Assembly: GCA_003665825.1 (NCBI GenBank)
Contig: QPFY01000001.1
Coordinates: 241,001 to 305,000 of the forward strand
Direction: 5' to 3'
Origin: Microbotryum silenes-acaulis
Taxonomy: Eukaryota > Basidiomycota > Microbotryomycetes > Microbotryales > Microbotryaceae
DNA length: 64,000 nucleotides
Shown one piece after another: positions 13,290 to 24,605 of this stretch. The position numbers were made by a program, and so were the translations under genes. The notes under the pieces are model-generated. The model was not told the origin of the DNA and searched no databases. It saw nothing but the letters and a program-made list of their open reading frames with translations. Each line of letters opens with the position of its first letter. Position 1 is the first letter of the stretch.

Positions 13290-14861
13290 ATGTCGATCCC
13301 GATGAATGCACTTCCCGCCGAGTTCGAAGCCGAACATGGCTCGATCGACCTCGCGGACCCGGATTCGAACCTCGACGATGAGGGCGCGGACGAGGAGGAT
13401 GACTTGGACCTCAAGCAGAGCCAGAGGAGCGTGTGGTTGTGCAAGGTCAGTGCACTGGAATAAGAAGATGCTATTGAGCTCAGTGAGCGGCCTGGATGCT
13501 CGTGTACTTGGGTTTTACACCGGTGCCCCTCGAGGCCAGACTCAAGTCAGCGAGCCAGAACAGAGCTGACCCAGACCCTGGTCACATCACCCATCGCTCG
13601 CCAGGTTCCAAAGTTCTTGTTGGACAAGTGGGAGCAGGTCCAACAAGAGGGCGTCGTGTTGGGACGGGTGAGGGTCTATGACGAGTCAGTTGCTCTGCTC
13701 CGTCTCTCGCGTGACCCCCCCCACCTCGAGGACACCGGGCTGAGCTGTGAGGCTCATCCACACTCTACGATTGCGATCCCACTCTCAATCGCACAGAAAA
13801 GATGCCAATGGAGATCCAAAGATCGCCGTCCTCCTCGAACAAGACGAAAGCTCGGCTCCCTCAGCAACTGCACCCGCTCCCGCACCCGCACCCGCACCAA
13901 GTCGGGACATCAAAGGCAAAGGACCGATCGGACGACGGAACGGCACCGTACCGACAGAGTACCACCTTCGATTACAGAACACGAGTAGTAAGAATCTGTT
14001 CATTTTTGGCGAGAAGGAGGAAGAGGACGAGTCGACGGGCGATGTGGGGTTCAGGAAAAAGAGGCGTGAGTCGAGATCGGATGTCCTGGCAGATCTTGGA
14101 CAAAGTACGATGCTCATCCGACACTACAATCGTCACCAGGGATCACCTCGTTGGCGGGCACGATCCAACACGAATGCCAGCTCACACCTTCACTGTCGTC
14201 CATCTCGGCCTCGGACTCGTACCGGACCATCATGCGCGAACGGCAACGCCTCGCCACCGAACCCAAACGCACGATCAAGATGTTGGACGTCGACAACGCG
14301 ACGGCGAATCGACTGGCTTCGGGTGTAGGCATGTCGGGTGTGAAGCATCGTGTTGCCAGTATGGTTGTGAGTTTTCTCAGACGTATTGAAATATGTCTTT
14401 CTGTAGTGGACGACTTTCTGATCCTCGTGCGGTCATCGTTGCGTGGCTAGAAAACCGCCAAAGCGGCGGCCGCCAGTGGCGCCGGTCCCAATGGTCGCAT
14501 GGTGCGCATGCCTCGCAACGAACTGCTCGATCTCCTCTTCCAACACTTTGACCAAGCGCCGTACTGGAACCTCAAGCTGTTGAACGAGCACGTCAAGCAG
14601 CCGGCGACGTTCTTGAAGGAGGTGTTGGGCGAGGTTGGGACGTTGGTGCCGAGGGGTCCTTATGTTGGGATGTGGACGCTTAAAGAGCAGTTCAAGAGCG
14701 GCAATAGGGACGAGAATGCCAAGCCTGAAGGGAAGGATGAGGCGCATGTGGCTAAGAATGAGGAGGGGGTAGAGGGAAGCTCGACAACAGATGTAAGGAA
14801 GACGGAGGACGACCCTGACGAAGATGACGAAGACGAAGACGAGATGGAGGTCGTGGCTTGA
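13290..14861 (+). CDS. TFG2: Transcription initiation factor IIF subunit beta
   Basis: RAP30-type subunit of TFIIF, which binds RNA polymerase II in the pre-initiation complex. Exons: 13290-13445, 13605-13684, 13797-14065, 14140-14366, 14451-14861; 380 aa. It begins MSIPMNALPAEFE with an acidic stretch, then SVWLCKVPKFLLDKWEQ, the family's N-terminal dimerisation signature, which crosses intron 1. KDANGDPKIAVLLEQ and TEYHLRLQNTSSKNLFIF follow. The C-terminal winged helix reads RMPRNELLDLLFQHFDQAPY then WNLKLLNEHVKQPATFLKEV. A proline/alanine-rich tract (about residues 100-115) and an acidic tail (DPDEDDEDEDEMEVVA) are lineage-specific low-complexity segments. Its stop lies 36 bases from that of the convergent thioesterase-like gene. 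Confidence 0.94.
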
Positions 14862-14897
14862 GAAGGAGTTCATTGTACAGCCTTGATGTTTTGTATT

Positions 14898-15817
14898 TCA
14901 CGGCATGCGTTTTCTCAGGGCAGCTTCAAACTCTTCTGTCATGTTCATTTTCTGTCAGGCGGAGAGAGTTGGCTTCGTCAACGGTTTCTCCTTCTTCCAA
15001 CGACGGTTTCAATCTTGACCTTACCTTGAGGTTCCCATAGTCGTAGCAGACCATGACACATTCCCCGAGGTTGGCCGCCGTTGTTTGTTGGAAGCTCCAG
15101 CAGACATGGTCAAGTGAATACCGATCCTTCTCAATCTTGGTGACGCGATGGCCAACCAAGAGCGTATCCGGGAAGTTGACAGGGCGCTGTGGCGAATTCG
15201 AGTCGAGGGAGGCAGACGTTACGATCAGTTTTTGCCATTTTGGTCCAAAATGAAGTGACTTCCAGGACTGGATACTGACGCGGAAACGGGCGGAAATGCT
15301 GCCGAGGATGTTGCCGACACCACCCGGTTTGGCCTTGAGCAGCGGTCCTTCGGCGCCCGGACCGAGGTCGGCCAGCAAGGTCTGCATAAGCCGGATGCGA
15401 CCCGTCTCGTAGTATCGGATGTACATAGCGTTGTTTAGGTGTTGAAACGTATCACAGTCGCCCCAGACCTGATGAATGAGAGAAGGTACGTGAGCCTAGC
15501 GGTCTTACAAGACTGGCATGCATGTGTCGTGACATGATCCGTAGATGATATGATACCAGCAAGGAGGGACTTGCCACCGGCTGTTCAATCAACGAAGCCA
15601 TGTCGTATCCGTTTTCCCTCATGTAGGCCTCCCCGAGTGCGAGATTGCTCGCGTAGTTGTCTGCATCGTGCGTGCCGTGTGGGGCCCTGCTTCGCGCTCC
15701 GACGGCGTGTGGGGGATCCGATCGCGCAGCTAGAGTGGGACGCGTACAGCTCGTGAACGGCCGAGTCGTTGCACACGTCGATCTCGTGAGCGTGGTGAAC
15801 GGTACGGTACGGATCAT
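14898..15817 (-). CDS. Hotdog-fold thioesterase-like protein, probably mitochondrial
   Basis: Four-exon model: 15817-15575, 15468-15280, 15186-15025, 14951-14898; 215 aa. The N-terminus (MIRTVPFTTLTRSTCATTRP) is rich in S, T and R and free of acidic residues, like a mitochondrial presequence. The hotdog signature follows: VVWGDCDTFQHLNNAMYIRY, then YETGRIRLMQTLL, PDTLLVGHRVTKIEKDRYSL and GECVMVCYDYGNLK. This resembles the 4HBT/YbgC-like acyl-CoA thioesterase superfamily; the substrate is unknown. The first intron seems to use a GC donor (GTG|GCAAGT). A GT donor three bases upstream would remove one valine. The second intron (93 nt, a multiple of three, open) and the short last exon rest on splice consensus and family length. 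A longer N-terminus upstream is possible. Confidence 0.72.
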
Positions 15818-16236
15818 GGTGCCTAGCGGAGATGGGGCAGCGTCAGGATCAAGGCAGCGGCAAGGAACACGCCGAAATGGATTCGACTCCCAGTACAACC
15901 ACGCCGCGCGTTCCGCGGATCGATCGGCGCGTGCTGCCAAATTGCCACCGCAAAGGCTCCCATAGCCCCTGTATATTTCTACGGCTGCATCGCCTCTGTG
16001 AGTTTGATACCCTATGCGAGCGGAAACTCATAACTAAGATAGAATTATAAGGTTGTGTTTTCAATTTCTCCTAGATCACTGCCATTCCATCTCGTCCCTT
16101 CGGCCCAAGACTGGTTTCGTACCCGGAGTTCGGCGCTCGGCCCTTCGAGTCGCCGAATCACCCGACGAGGGCGAGCAGCGAGCGCGCGGCGTCAGGTGCT
16201 CCGTCTCGCGCTCGGACTATACGCAACCATCAAAAC
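15818..16236. other. Divergent intergenic region (thioesterase-like / SDR)
   Basis: About 420 bases between two divergent start codons. A minus-strand frame at about 15964-15824 has a hydrophobic segment (GVFLAAALILTLPHL), but it ends in a stop just before the chosen thioesterase start. It could be an alternative first exon. Confidence 0.4.
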
Positions 16237-17556
16237 ATGTCGTCCGCTCCCTCATTCTCGGTCAAGGGCAAGGTTGTGCTCGTCACTGGTGGTGCCAAGG
16301 GCATCGGCAAGATGGTCAGTCTCCCCGGGACCCCCAGCAGTCGATCATCCTCGGACGCCTCGTGGAGTGCTCCACCAATTGCGATCGACTGCTCATGCCC
16401 AAACGACCACTTTATGACCTTGTCAAAACGACCACAGATCTCCACGGGCTACGTCGCAGCCGGTGCCAAGGTTTACATCTCGTCGAGGGACAAGAAGTCG
16501 TGCGACGCTGTAGCGCAAGAGTTGACCAAGCTCGGCCCCGGATCCGCTCATTCGGTTCCCGCTGTGCGTTCCGAGTGGTGTTCTCATTCCAGAAAGTCCT
16601 TACCGTACTATTCAGAGACTGACTTGGGTGTGGATGTTCATTCTCGAGTAGGATCTCGCCTCGTACGAAGGCGTAGAAGCTCTCGTCGCCGAGCTGAGCA
16701 AGCGAGAGAAGCGTGAGCCGGCCTTCGTACTCACTTTCAGACCTCCTTGGTCTTTACGTCTCTCACACATTGTCGAATTTGTCATCAGATCTCAACGTCC
16801 TCGTCAACAACGCAGGCAACAACTGGGGTGCTCCCCTCGAAGGTTCGTCTCATCGGAAACTGAGCACTTGAAGTTTCCCGAGCGAGAACCTGATCTGCAA
16901 GCTGCGACATATCTCAGAATACCCCGACGCCGCTTGGGACCGTGTCTTGGGTCTCAACCTGAAGCGAGTTTTCACTCTCACTCAAAAATGTGTGCCCCTG
17001 CTGTTGGCGAGTCTACCCAAGGATGCTCCCGAGGAAAGCCCCTGGAACGACCCTGGTGAGTTTTTGCCACAAATTCGTCCCCTGTGCTCGAGTGCCTCAT
17101 AATTTCTTCCGAATCCTGAACCCAGCTCGCATCATCAACATCGGTTCGGTCGACGGTATTCGTGTCCCCAGTCTCGAGACGTACGCCTACTCGAGTTCAA
17201 AGGCGGCTCTGCATCAACTCTCGAGGGTGTTCGCCGCGCAGTTGGGTCGAAGGGGAGTCACGAGCAACACGATTGCCTGCGGGCCTTTCGAGTCCAAGAG
17301 TAGGTTCTCTTATCTCAACGACCTTACGTATCACCCCTATTGATCCTGCTTCACATGCTTGCTCTCCACCTCAGTGATGGCCGCGACGCTCGAAGCCGGC
17401 CGCGACCTCATCGTCGCAGGCGTTCCCCTCGGTCGAATTGGTGCACCTCAAGACGTTTCGGGGACGTGCATCTTTTTGAGCAGTCCTGCGGGTGCTTGGG
17501 TTAACGGTGCGACGATTGCTTTGGATGGTGGTGCTTTGGTCGGTGGTAAGCTGTAA
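16237..17556 (+). CDS. Short-chain dehydrogenase/reductase (SDR)
   Basis: Classical SDR oxidoreductase with a Rossmann fold. Seven exons: 16237-16314, 16438-16563, 16652-16712, 16789-16842, 16918-17055, 17126-17299, 17375-17556; 270 aa, the usual family length. Cofactor motif VVLVTGGAKGIGK at residues 12-24; LNVLVNNAGNN (NNAG motif); catalytic serine in RIINIGSVDGIRV; catalytic YxxxK in TYAYSSSKAALHQLSRV; C-terminal PLGRIGAPQDVSGTCIFLSS and GATIALDGGALVGG. The motif order resembles gluconate 5-dehydrogenase or 3-oxoacyl-ACP reductase-type fungal SDRs. The substrate cannot be read from sequence. The SSRDKK segment after beta-2 suggests NADP preference. All junctions keep phase and rebuild conserved blocks. 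Confidence 0.92.
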
Positions 17557-17777
17557 ATAGCGTGGAGAATTTTACTCGCTCGACTCCTTTTGTAAGGTTG
17601 AGATAATGGCGCAATGTGATATACTTGTTCTTCAAAGTTCATGCACAGTACAGTCTTGGTTTTGCACAGTGCCCAATTATGAGGTGCTAAAGTTGCGGAT
17701 GCCGCGTAGTAAAATGTTGTCTCAAAAAGACACCGATCCTTGCCTGCACGGCACAAACTTGGGTCATCCTAATCTCG

Positions 17778-19319
17778 CTAAACAAAACGACCCACAAACG
17801 CATGCCACAGACTGTAACCAGGATCGACCTCCAGAGAATCCAGCGAGGTTTTGATCAACGTCTCCCCAGCGAACTCGAGCGTAAAGTTGGACAGTCTGAT
17901 CCCACGTCGGTGCAAAAGCACTTTCGTCTCGTCACGGATCATAATGGCTTGATGTTCTTCGTGCGCGGTCACCTTCAGCTCTTGGATGGGGATTCGGGGT
18001 AGGAAGACGACTCGGAGTTGGGACAGGTGGTTCAGGATGCAGAGTGGGTTCGGATTACGACCTGACTGGGTGCGGTTCGAGCTCGTCGACGAAGCGGCTC
18101 GCATCCTCCCAGAGTGAACCGTGGCTTGGAAGGAAGGGTTGTGGAACATCACCTGTTCAAAGTGGTGGATCCAAAGTGAACTAATCCTCAAGGTCAAAAG
18201 AGACCGACATCCTTGTAGAATCGATGCCAGAGCCGGGACATCACGTTGCAGCATTCCACCGCCAAAAACGTCGATCGCGAAATGGCGCAGGTTGGGCATC
18301 GCTCCGAACTCGGGCAAGAGGGGCCATTGCGTCGAGCGCGGTCGGATTTGCAGGGGCGTGCGAGTGATCCACAGCGACTCGAGTTGAGGAGAGAGGAGCT
18401 CCAGCGCCAGTGGTATTGATGTAGGTAGTAGCGATAGAGCGAGGTCGACCAACGACGGTACCGACGATGCGTTAAAGAGGATGCGAGCGACCTCGGGGTG
18501 GGGGTGGGGCGGCCCGGCGGCCGAAGAGGAACTCGCCGAGTCTGAGCTATGGCTCCACATGAGGCAGTGATGGAGCTCCAACGCACGCAATCGAGGGAGG
18601 TGCCACGCAAGGACGTCGCAGCAGGGGACGGCGATGTGTCTGGTCTCGTGGTTGATTCCACCTAGGACCAGCTCACAGTTGGAGCAAACCAACGTCGTCA
18701 ACTCGACGGCGACCGAAAGATCGGAAGGATCGAAGCGGCACCTGTAAAGCCAGGCTCGGCGGAGTGAGGGAGTGTGCTTGACGATACGAGTCACGAGATG
18801 ATCAGTCTCGTCCTGTTCGCTCCAATTCGACGCGATTCGGATGAGGCGATGGGATCCAGTCGGGGTGCAGACCTCATTGTCGCCGTCAGGAGTGCCCAAG
18901 GTGAGCGCCATGGTGTTGAATCTCCATGATCTCTTGACGGAATCGGTGGATGCAATGACTTGGAGCCATCGTTGGGCATGTACAGGCGTCTTGAGTACGA
19001 CGTGTCGATGCAGTTCGAGCTGAGCGACCCGGTACCACGCCTTGGACAGGCGGCCATACACACGGGTCAAGAGCCGATAGCGAGGGAGGTACGACTCTGG
19101 TAAACATGGCGGAAGGTTGCAGCGCACGATCGCGAGGATGATCTCTTCGGGAATGGCTCGAGGGAATGGCTCGATGCGAGGTGGTCGAGAGGTTGAAGAG
19201 GTGTTGAATGCTGCGCTCGACGAGGCTGCGAGTCGAACACGATGTGCCAGCACGTCAGGTGGTGGTCGGGCATCCAAAATGGAAGCTGGTGGACGATGTG
19301 CAGGGATCAAGCGTGACAT
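17778..19319 (-). CDS. F-box/LRR-like protein
   Basis: A long uninterrupted frame (513 aa from the first in-frame ATG at 19319) with leucine-rich, weakly repetitive composition. A degenerate F-box-like segment (RAIPEEIILAIVRCNLPP) near residue 50 is followed by helices and strands such as LPRLRALELHHCLMW, PSLVDLALSLLP and MPNLRHFAIDVFGGG. This is the typical organisation of the many basidiomycete F-box/LRR proteins thought to recruit substrates to SCF ubiquitin ligases. The family assignment is by general layout, not a clear domain match. The frame stays open upstream of the ATG to a good acceptor (CCCCAG at about 19370), so a short 5' exon is likely and the true N-terminus may be longer. Confidence 0.6.
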   Translation of the reverse strand: MSRLIPAHRPPASILDARPPPDVLAHRVRLAASSSAAFNTSSTSRPPRIEPFPRAIPEEIILAIVRCNLPPCLPESYLPRYRLLTRVYGRLSKAWYRVAQLELHRHVVLKTPVHAQRWLQVIASTDSVKRSWRFNTMALTLGTPDGDNEVCTPTGSHRLIRIASNWSEQDETDHLVTRIVKHTPSLRRAWLYRCRFDPSDLSVAVELTTLVCSNCELVLGGINHETRHIAVPCCDVLAWHLPRLRALELHHCLMWSHSSDSASSSSAAGPPHPHPEVARILFNASSVPSLVDLALSLLPTSIPLALELLSPQLESLWITRTPLQIRPRSTQWPLLPEFGAMPNLRHFAIDVFGGGMLQRDVPALASILQGCRSLLTLRISSLWIHHFEQVMFHNPSFQATVHSGRMRAASSTSSNRTQSGRNPNPLCILNHLSQLRVVFLPRIPIQELKVTAHEEHQAIMIRDETKVLLHRRGIRLSNFTLEFAGETLIKTSLDSLEVDPGYSLWHAFVGRFV

Positions 19320-20295
19320 AGTCGTTTCGCCCACTTCCTCGTCTTGATCGGTGGTCAAGTCCAAGCTGGGGTTGAAGAAGGCAGCGAATACGATACGATG
19401 AGTCAGTCAATCGGTCGATAAGCGCGGCGCCCAGATTAGGAGCGCCGAGCAAGTCCTCGGCAAAGGTACTTCAAGCTACCGACCGATGCATGATGGCTGG
19501 GAGGTGAGGTGGAATGGTGGACACCGTCGAAAGGACCGAGATCCGAAAGGGGGTGCGATGGAATGACGCGTGTGAACGATTGCGCCTGCGTGGAAAGGAG
19601 AGGAGATGCTGCGACTCGACACTCGGCGAGAGCCGCCGCGAAGTCAAACAGATGCGACGGTTGGAAAGGAGACCCTCCTCGTTAGTACTGACCACGCGCA
19701 CACATGCGGCGCGGGAGAACTGTAATTGCCGGCGGGGGGGGTGCCATATCTGAGGACTTGAGCGCTTTAGACCACTGATGATACTCCAGGGAAAATACCA
19801 AGAGAAATAGAGGAAAAATCTAGAAGGGAGTCTCGATGCATACCTTGGACGTGGGGATCATGTCGTAGCGCGTTTGAGAGTGCGAGTGGGGGCGGCCGGG
19901 CGCGTGCCGGCACTAAGTAGTGACAAGCTATTGGTGTTTTTCAAATTCCGATTAGCCGGCTTGCCACTTTAGCCGGTGCGCTCCTGGAATGCTGCTGCTG
20001 GAGTGACCCCCACCTCCGCCGCATCGCCTCAGCTGTGCGGGGCCCCAAAACCAGCCAGCACGAAGTGGAGTAGGTGCGGTGTCCGAGGCATCGGTACATG
20101 CCTGTGTGGAGCTCCCTACGCTCCTTCTGCGTGATCCAACCCCGATTGTTCTTGCTCGGACAACGGAGTCGAGTGTCGCCATTGTCGCGCTTGAGCCGGT
20201 GCTCACTCCAGTTACGTCGCACCAACCCGCCCTCGACCACAGTCACCACCAAGATTGCCGTCGTCTTCGACTCGCACCGATCCTTCTCATCCCAC
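19320..20295. other. Divergent intergenic region (F-box-like / Cid1-like)
   Basis: About 1 kb containing the start regions of two divergent genes. From 20098 an in-frame ATG extends the Cid1-like protein by 66 residues; see that entry. The rest shows no supported gene. Confidence 0.4.
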
Positions 20296-23095
20296 ATGGC
20301 ACCCAGGAATTCGTCCAAGGAGAAGGGGAAGGCGGCCGATCAGTCTCAGCCTCCGCAGTCGGATCATCCCTCCTCTATCGCATCGCCGTCTACCTCGAGG
20401 CCCATCAAGCCATTACCGACCAGATCACCCGCCAAGGCTAGAATCACGCTTGCCGATGTCCAACGTGACGTACCGGCAGCAGCACCGACACCAATACGAA
20501 CCTCGGCACCCTCGATTGAGACCGACAAAGGCACGCCGTCCAAGTCGGAACCACCCCACGCCGCTTCTTCTTTAGCCCCTTCTGTCGCTGCTGCATCCTC
20601 CGATCAATCAGCAGCTGAACAGAACAAGCCAAGAGTACGAACCAGAAAGACTCGCAAGCCCAAACACCGCGCAGGCACGGAGGGCGACTCGAATCTGGCC
20701 GCGTCGAGCACGCTCCCCCACCCCGATCCCCAGCGAACGGCCGCCGCTCCTACAACCGCTTCCGCTTCCAGCACCTCGCACCATGGCAAAGATTCATCAG
20801 GGTCACACTCGGCGCCCGCGTCCGTTACAAGTGATCAAAGATGCAATCGGGAGTACGAAGATGAAGAAGGGGCCCGTGTTGTAATGTCCCCGGACGGCGA
20901 GCCTGAGCCAGCAAATCGAAATCTCGGCGGCGAAGAAGCCCACCCATCTCGAGGGACCAATCTACCGCATTCGCCAGCTCCAGAGCCTCCGATACAGGCG
21001 CACAATGATCTATTCGACGAGGGAATTGCCGATGCCTTCAATGAAGGGTTTTATCAACGTCATCCCGGTCCAGGCTCGTCGCACGAATTGTTCAGTGATG
21101 ACCCCGGGAGACATGCCGAGCACTTTCCGCATACCGCTCGAGACGCCGTCACCCTGGATCGGGACCCTGCATGGGGTTCTGCGGGGTTCTCTCTCGCTAC
21201 AAACAATCTCGAGGAAGATATCTGGAACTTCTTCATCGCAAGTCTCCCTCTTTGCTCGGCGGCGGTTTGCATTTTGAATGGAAGGCTTGTTACTTATTTT
21301 GCTTGCTCCCTCAATGCTTTCCTTCAGACCCGGTCTCCCCGGAACGGCGTCGTGCAGGCACGAGAAAAGTTGATCAGAATGCTCGAAGACTTTCTAAACG
21401 CCCAGCGGTTCAACTGGGGTCACTCGCACAACCCTTATCGCATGCCGATCCATATCGAGCCGTTCGGATCGGTCCGGTTTGGCCTGGCGACCGAGGCTTC
21501 CGACCTGGACATGTGCCTCTGTGATCCCGTAAGACCTCGCGGTAGCTTCTACCCTGCCTTGACTACGTCATTGAACATGATCCTTGCCCCTGTTCCTTAC
21601 TCGCCCGTGACAGTATCGCCCCGAAGGTTTCAGAGACAAGTTCTTCAGCCGGTCCGACGCCCCAAACAAAGCACTGCCACAGATCTACAACCCGCGGCTA
21701 TTGGCGACCAAGCTCCAGAGCCTGCCCTATATCAGACATGCGACCCCGATCCCTTTTGCGAACGTACCCATCGTTAAGATCGAGGCCGTCGTGGATGGAT
21801 ACGTGATTCAAGGTGACATCAATACCAACGAGCGACTGGGTGAGCTTCACGATCGACCCCTTGAGTATACTGTACCCGACCACACCGTTAAATAACGCTA
21901 AGTGAAACCACTCCCAGGCGTCCTCAATTCGAGGCTGATCAAGGCATATTGCGAACTGCACCCGATGTTTCGCCCCTTCTGCGTCTTTCTCAAACACTGG
22001 GCTCGAAGCCGAGAGCTCAATGACCCTTCCGGAAGCAAAGGACCGATCTCGATGTCTTCGTACACCATCATTCTCCTCGCCATCAACTACCTACAACAAA
22101 TCAACCACCTGCCCAACTTGCAGGACAAGAAGTTGATTGAAAGCACCTCGACTGAACCTACCAGGTTCTACTCCACTCCGCGGGTGCGTAAACGGCATGG
22201 CAAGAACAATATACAGCGCTCGACGGGATGGGACACGACATTCGTTGAGCATTATCCTGGTCAGTGGTACGACGGCCCAGTGACCATGGAATGCGGCTTG
22301 TTGAAGGAGTGGGCCGTGGGATTTTTTACCTGCTATGCGGGGGAGGATCAAACGTCGTTCGATTCCGAGCGACATGTCGTGGCGGTCAAATTGGGGCGAG
22401 CGATGGACCGGGAGAGGCACTACCGATCGGCGCTCAGTGTCTTGGACGATGGCATCGAAGGGTTGGCTTCCGCGCAGGACCCTGCTTCTGCACTCATCAA
22501 TGGCACGATGGACGCCGAAGGAACGGACTCGAACCTAATTGAAGGCCTACGACATATCAACCTTGAGCCTATCGATGTTCACCTCGCCTCAAGGTCTTCC
22601 TCTCCAATCGAGTACGACCACTTTGAAGAACCTCGCGCCTGGCAGAACCACGCCTTGGTCGTTCAGGACCCTTTCTACGTCGAGCGCAACACCGCGAGCA
22701 ACATCCGCCCCGAAATGGTTGATCTGATCAAAGCGGAGATGATACGTGCGAGAGATATGGTCGAGACGGGCTTTGCGATCGAACAGATTTGCGAACCCTT
22801 TCGGCCTGAAGGCAGTGGCGCGAGAAAGGCCCGAGGACGGTCCAAGGACCGTAAAGGCCCGTCACGAACTCAAGGAAGTCAGGGGCAGGGGCGTAGTTCC
22901 CAGACAAATGGTGGGCTTGGGACTGAGGATGGTCGTGCGGGAGGCAAGGGTGGTCGTGGAGGACGTGGCGGGGGTCAGAGTCGACGCGGGGCCAAGAATG
23001 GTGCGCCTCCTCCGAGCGACAGTGCTCGACCACCATTGCAGAGGTATGCCACAACTTCCAGTGAAGGTAACATCGTGTATCAGCCACCTAGGTAA
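20296..23095 (+). CDS. Cid1/Trf-type non-canonical RNA nucleotidyltransferase
   Basis: Template-independent poly(A)/poly(U) polymerase of the DNA polymerase beta superfamily. Exons: 20296-21237, 21328-21528, 21614-21839, 21918-23095; 848 aa. A disordered Ser/Pro/Lys-rich N-terminus (about 300 aa) precedes the catalytic core: EPFGSVRFGLATEASDLDMC with the DxD metal pair, YRPEGFRDKFFSR, YVIQGDINTNERLG with the third aspartate, and the PAP/25A-associated domain (NSRLIKAYCELHPMFRPFC, KGPISMSSYTIILLAINYLQ). The C-terminus is RG-rich (GGKGGRGGRGGGQSRRG), probably RNA-binding. Intron 1 (90 nt) would be a GC-AG intron (ATC|GCAAGT). It is in frame and open, so retention would add 30 residues. An upstream in-frame ATG at 20098 would add an R/S/L-rich, acid-poor, presequence-like segment. 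Role (RNA decay or mitochondrial) unresolved. Confidence 0.88.
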
Positions 23096-23572
23096 TGGTG
23101 ACTTATGACTTGGAGATCCATGAACATGATGTGTTGCAACTCTTGATTTCGAACGCATACAATGAGCTTGTCGGTGCGCGGAAACGGTAGCCAAAAGAAT
23201 GATGCTTGACCACGTTTCAGGCTGCCTCGACACTGTGCAGGGTCCGAGGCAAGCCCCTGAGACGTCTTTTCGAGGTGCAATGAGCTTTTCACCCGTGCTT
23301 CTTTACTTATCCTGGAAATAGTTGTTGAAAATCCTATAGCCTACCAGGAGCCTTAGAACAACTGTGCCCAGCGCAGCACGCACTACAGGCAGCAGGTCGA
23401 TGCTCGCTTCCTTAGCGAGGCTCTATATGACGTGCCGCCGCGGGGCCATCGCCGATTCGATCAGAAAGTGGCGCTCCGCTTCTCCGGCTCGGCACCGAGG
23501 GAGAACTCGCTTCAGTTCCGACGCGGTGGGGCTTGTCTTCCTTCCTTTCCTTCCCCATCCCTCTCCATCCGA
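23096..23572. other. Intergenic
   Basis: Between the Cid1-like stop and the first NTF2/SnoaL-like paralogue. No gene seen; 3' UTR and promoter expected. Confidence 0.45.
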
Positions 23573-24404
23573 ATGCTCCTCAGCCGCACGAATCTCCTCG
23601 TCCCGCTCATCCTCTCCCCTCGATCAATCCTCATCACAGCCTCTACCGGTCTTCACGCGGCCTCCGTCCCAGCCCATCACCAGCATTTCAGAATGTCGTC
23701 ATCTACCTCGGAAAGCACTAAGCAGTTCGCTGTCGGCGGTGAAACCGATCACGGTATCAAGTTGGAGGGCAAGAAGGCCCAAATGGTACAGGACGTCCTT
23801 GATGTAAGCCCAGCGGGCCACACGAATCCTGAACGAGCCGTCGGCCATGCTAGACCGCTGATGAGCCTCGTTTCCGGCGCCACACATAGCTGTTCTCGGC
23901 CAAGTTTAGCAAAGAGATTCTCGAGCGATCTTGGGCCAAGAGTAAGTTACATTAATTATTTTAGTGCCCATCGTCCTGTCATACTAATTTGCCCTCCTAT
24001 CGATCTCACTTTCCTCGAAATCTGCAGACGCGATCTTCGCCGATCCAATCGCTTACGCCGAGGGCTACGATCAATACAGCGCGCAATGGGCCGGAATGAA
24101 CATCTTCAAATCGTCCGAGACGCTTGCATGGAAGGTGACCAAGAACGAACCTCCGATCCTCCAGTACGAGCTGCGACAACGCTACGTCCTCCCCGTGACG
24201 GGCCAGGAGAAGATCATGAACTCGCTGGTCCACATCGAGCTCGATCGCGATGACAAGATTGTCAGGCTCGAGGATCGGTGGGATGGCAAGCCGTTGCCGC
24301 AAGGGAGGGTCGCTAAAGCGTTGAGGGACTTCAGTGCGACATACATTGTACCAACTATGGTGAATGTTGATAAGGTCGACAAGGAGAACAAGGCCAAGCA
24401 GTGA
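23573..24404 (+). CDS. NTF2/SnoaL-like uncharacterised protein, paralogue A
   Basis: Exons: 23573-23803, 23890-23941, 24028-24404; 219 aa (179 aa if translation starts at the ATG at 23693). The N-terminus MLLSRTNLLVPLILSPRS is presequence-like. The core reads LFSAKFSKEILERSWAKNAI, FADPIAYAEG, SSETLAWKVTKNEPPILQYE and NSLVHIELDRDDKIVRLED, ending RWDGKPL. Helix-strand order and length fit the cone-shaped NTF2/SnoaL-like fold; this is inference, with no catalytic signature. A clear paralogue lies at 42704-43531 and shares the phase-1 intron before the AIFADP/AVFEDP block, so the pair arose by duplication. Function unknown. Confidence 0.8.
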
Positions 24405-24605
24405 ATCAGGAATTCCGATCGGCGGACCTATACAACCTTGTAGTCAACTCATGCAACGCAGTGGATTGCACAAAACGATTTGTATGATTGCAAATTGATC
24501 GAAGACGAGGTGCAATATGCGCGGCGAAAGATATCCAGGGATCTTGGAATAATGAGTACAGCACGACAATCTTATATACATAGGACGAAGGAGGAAACTC
24601 GAGGG

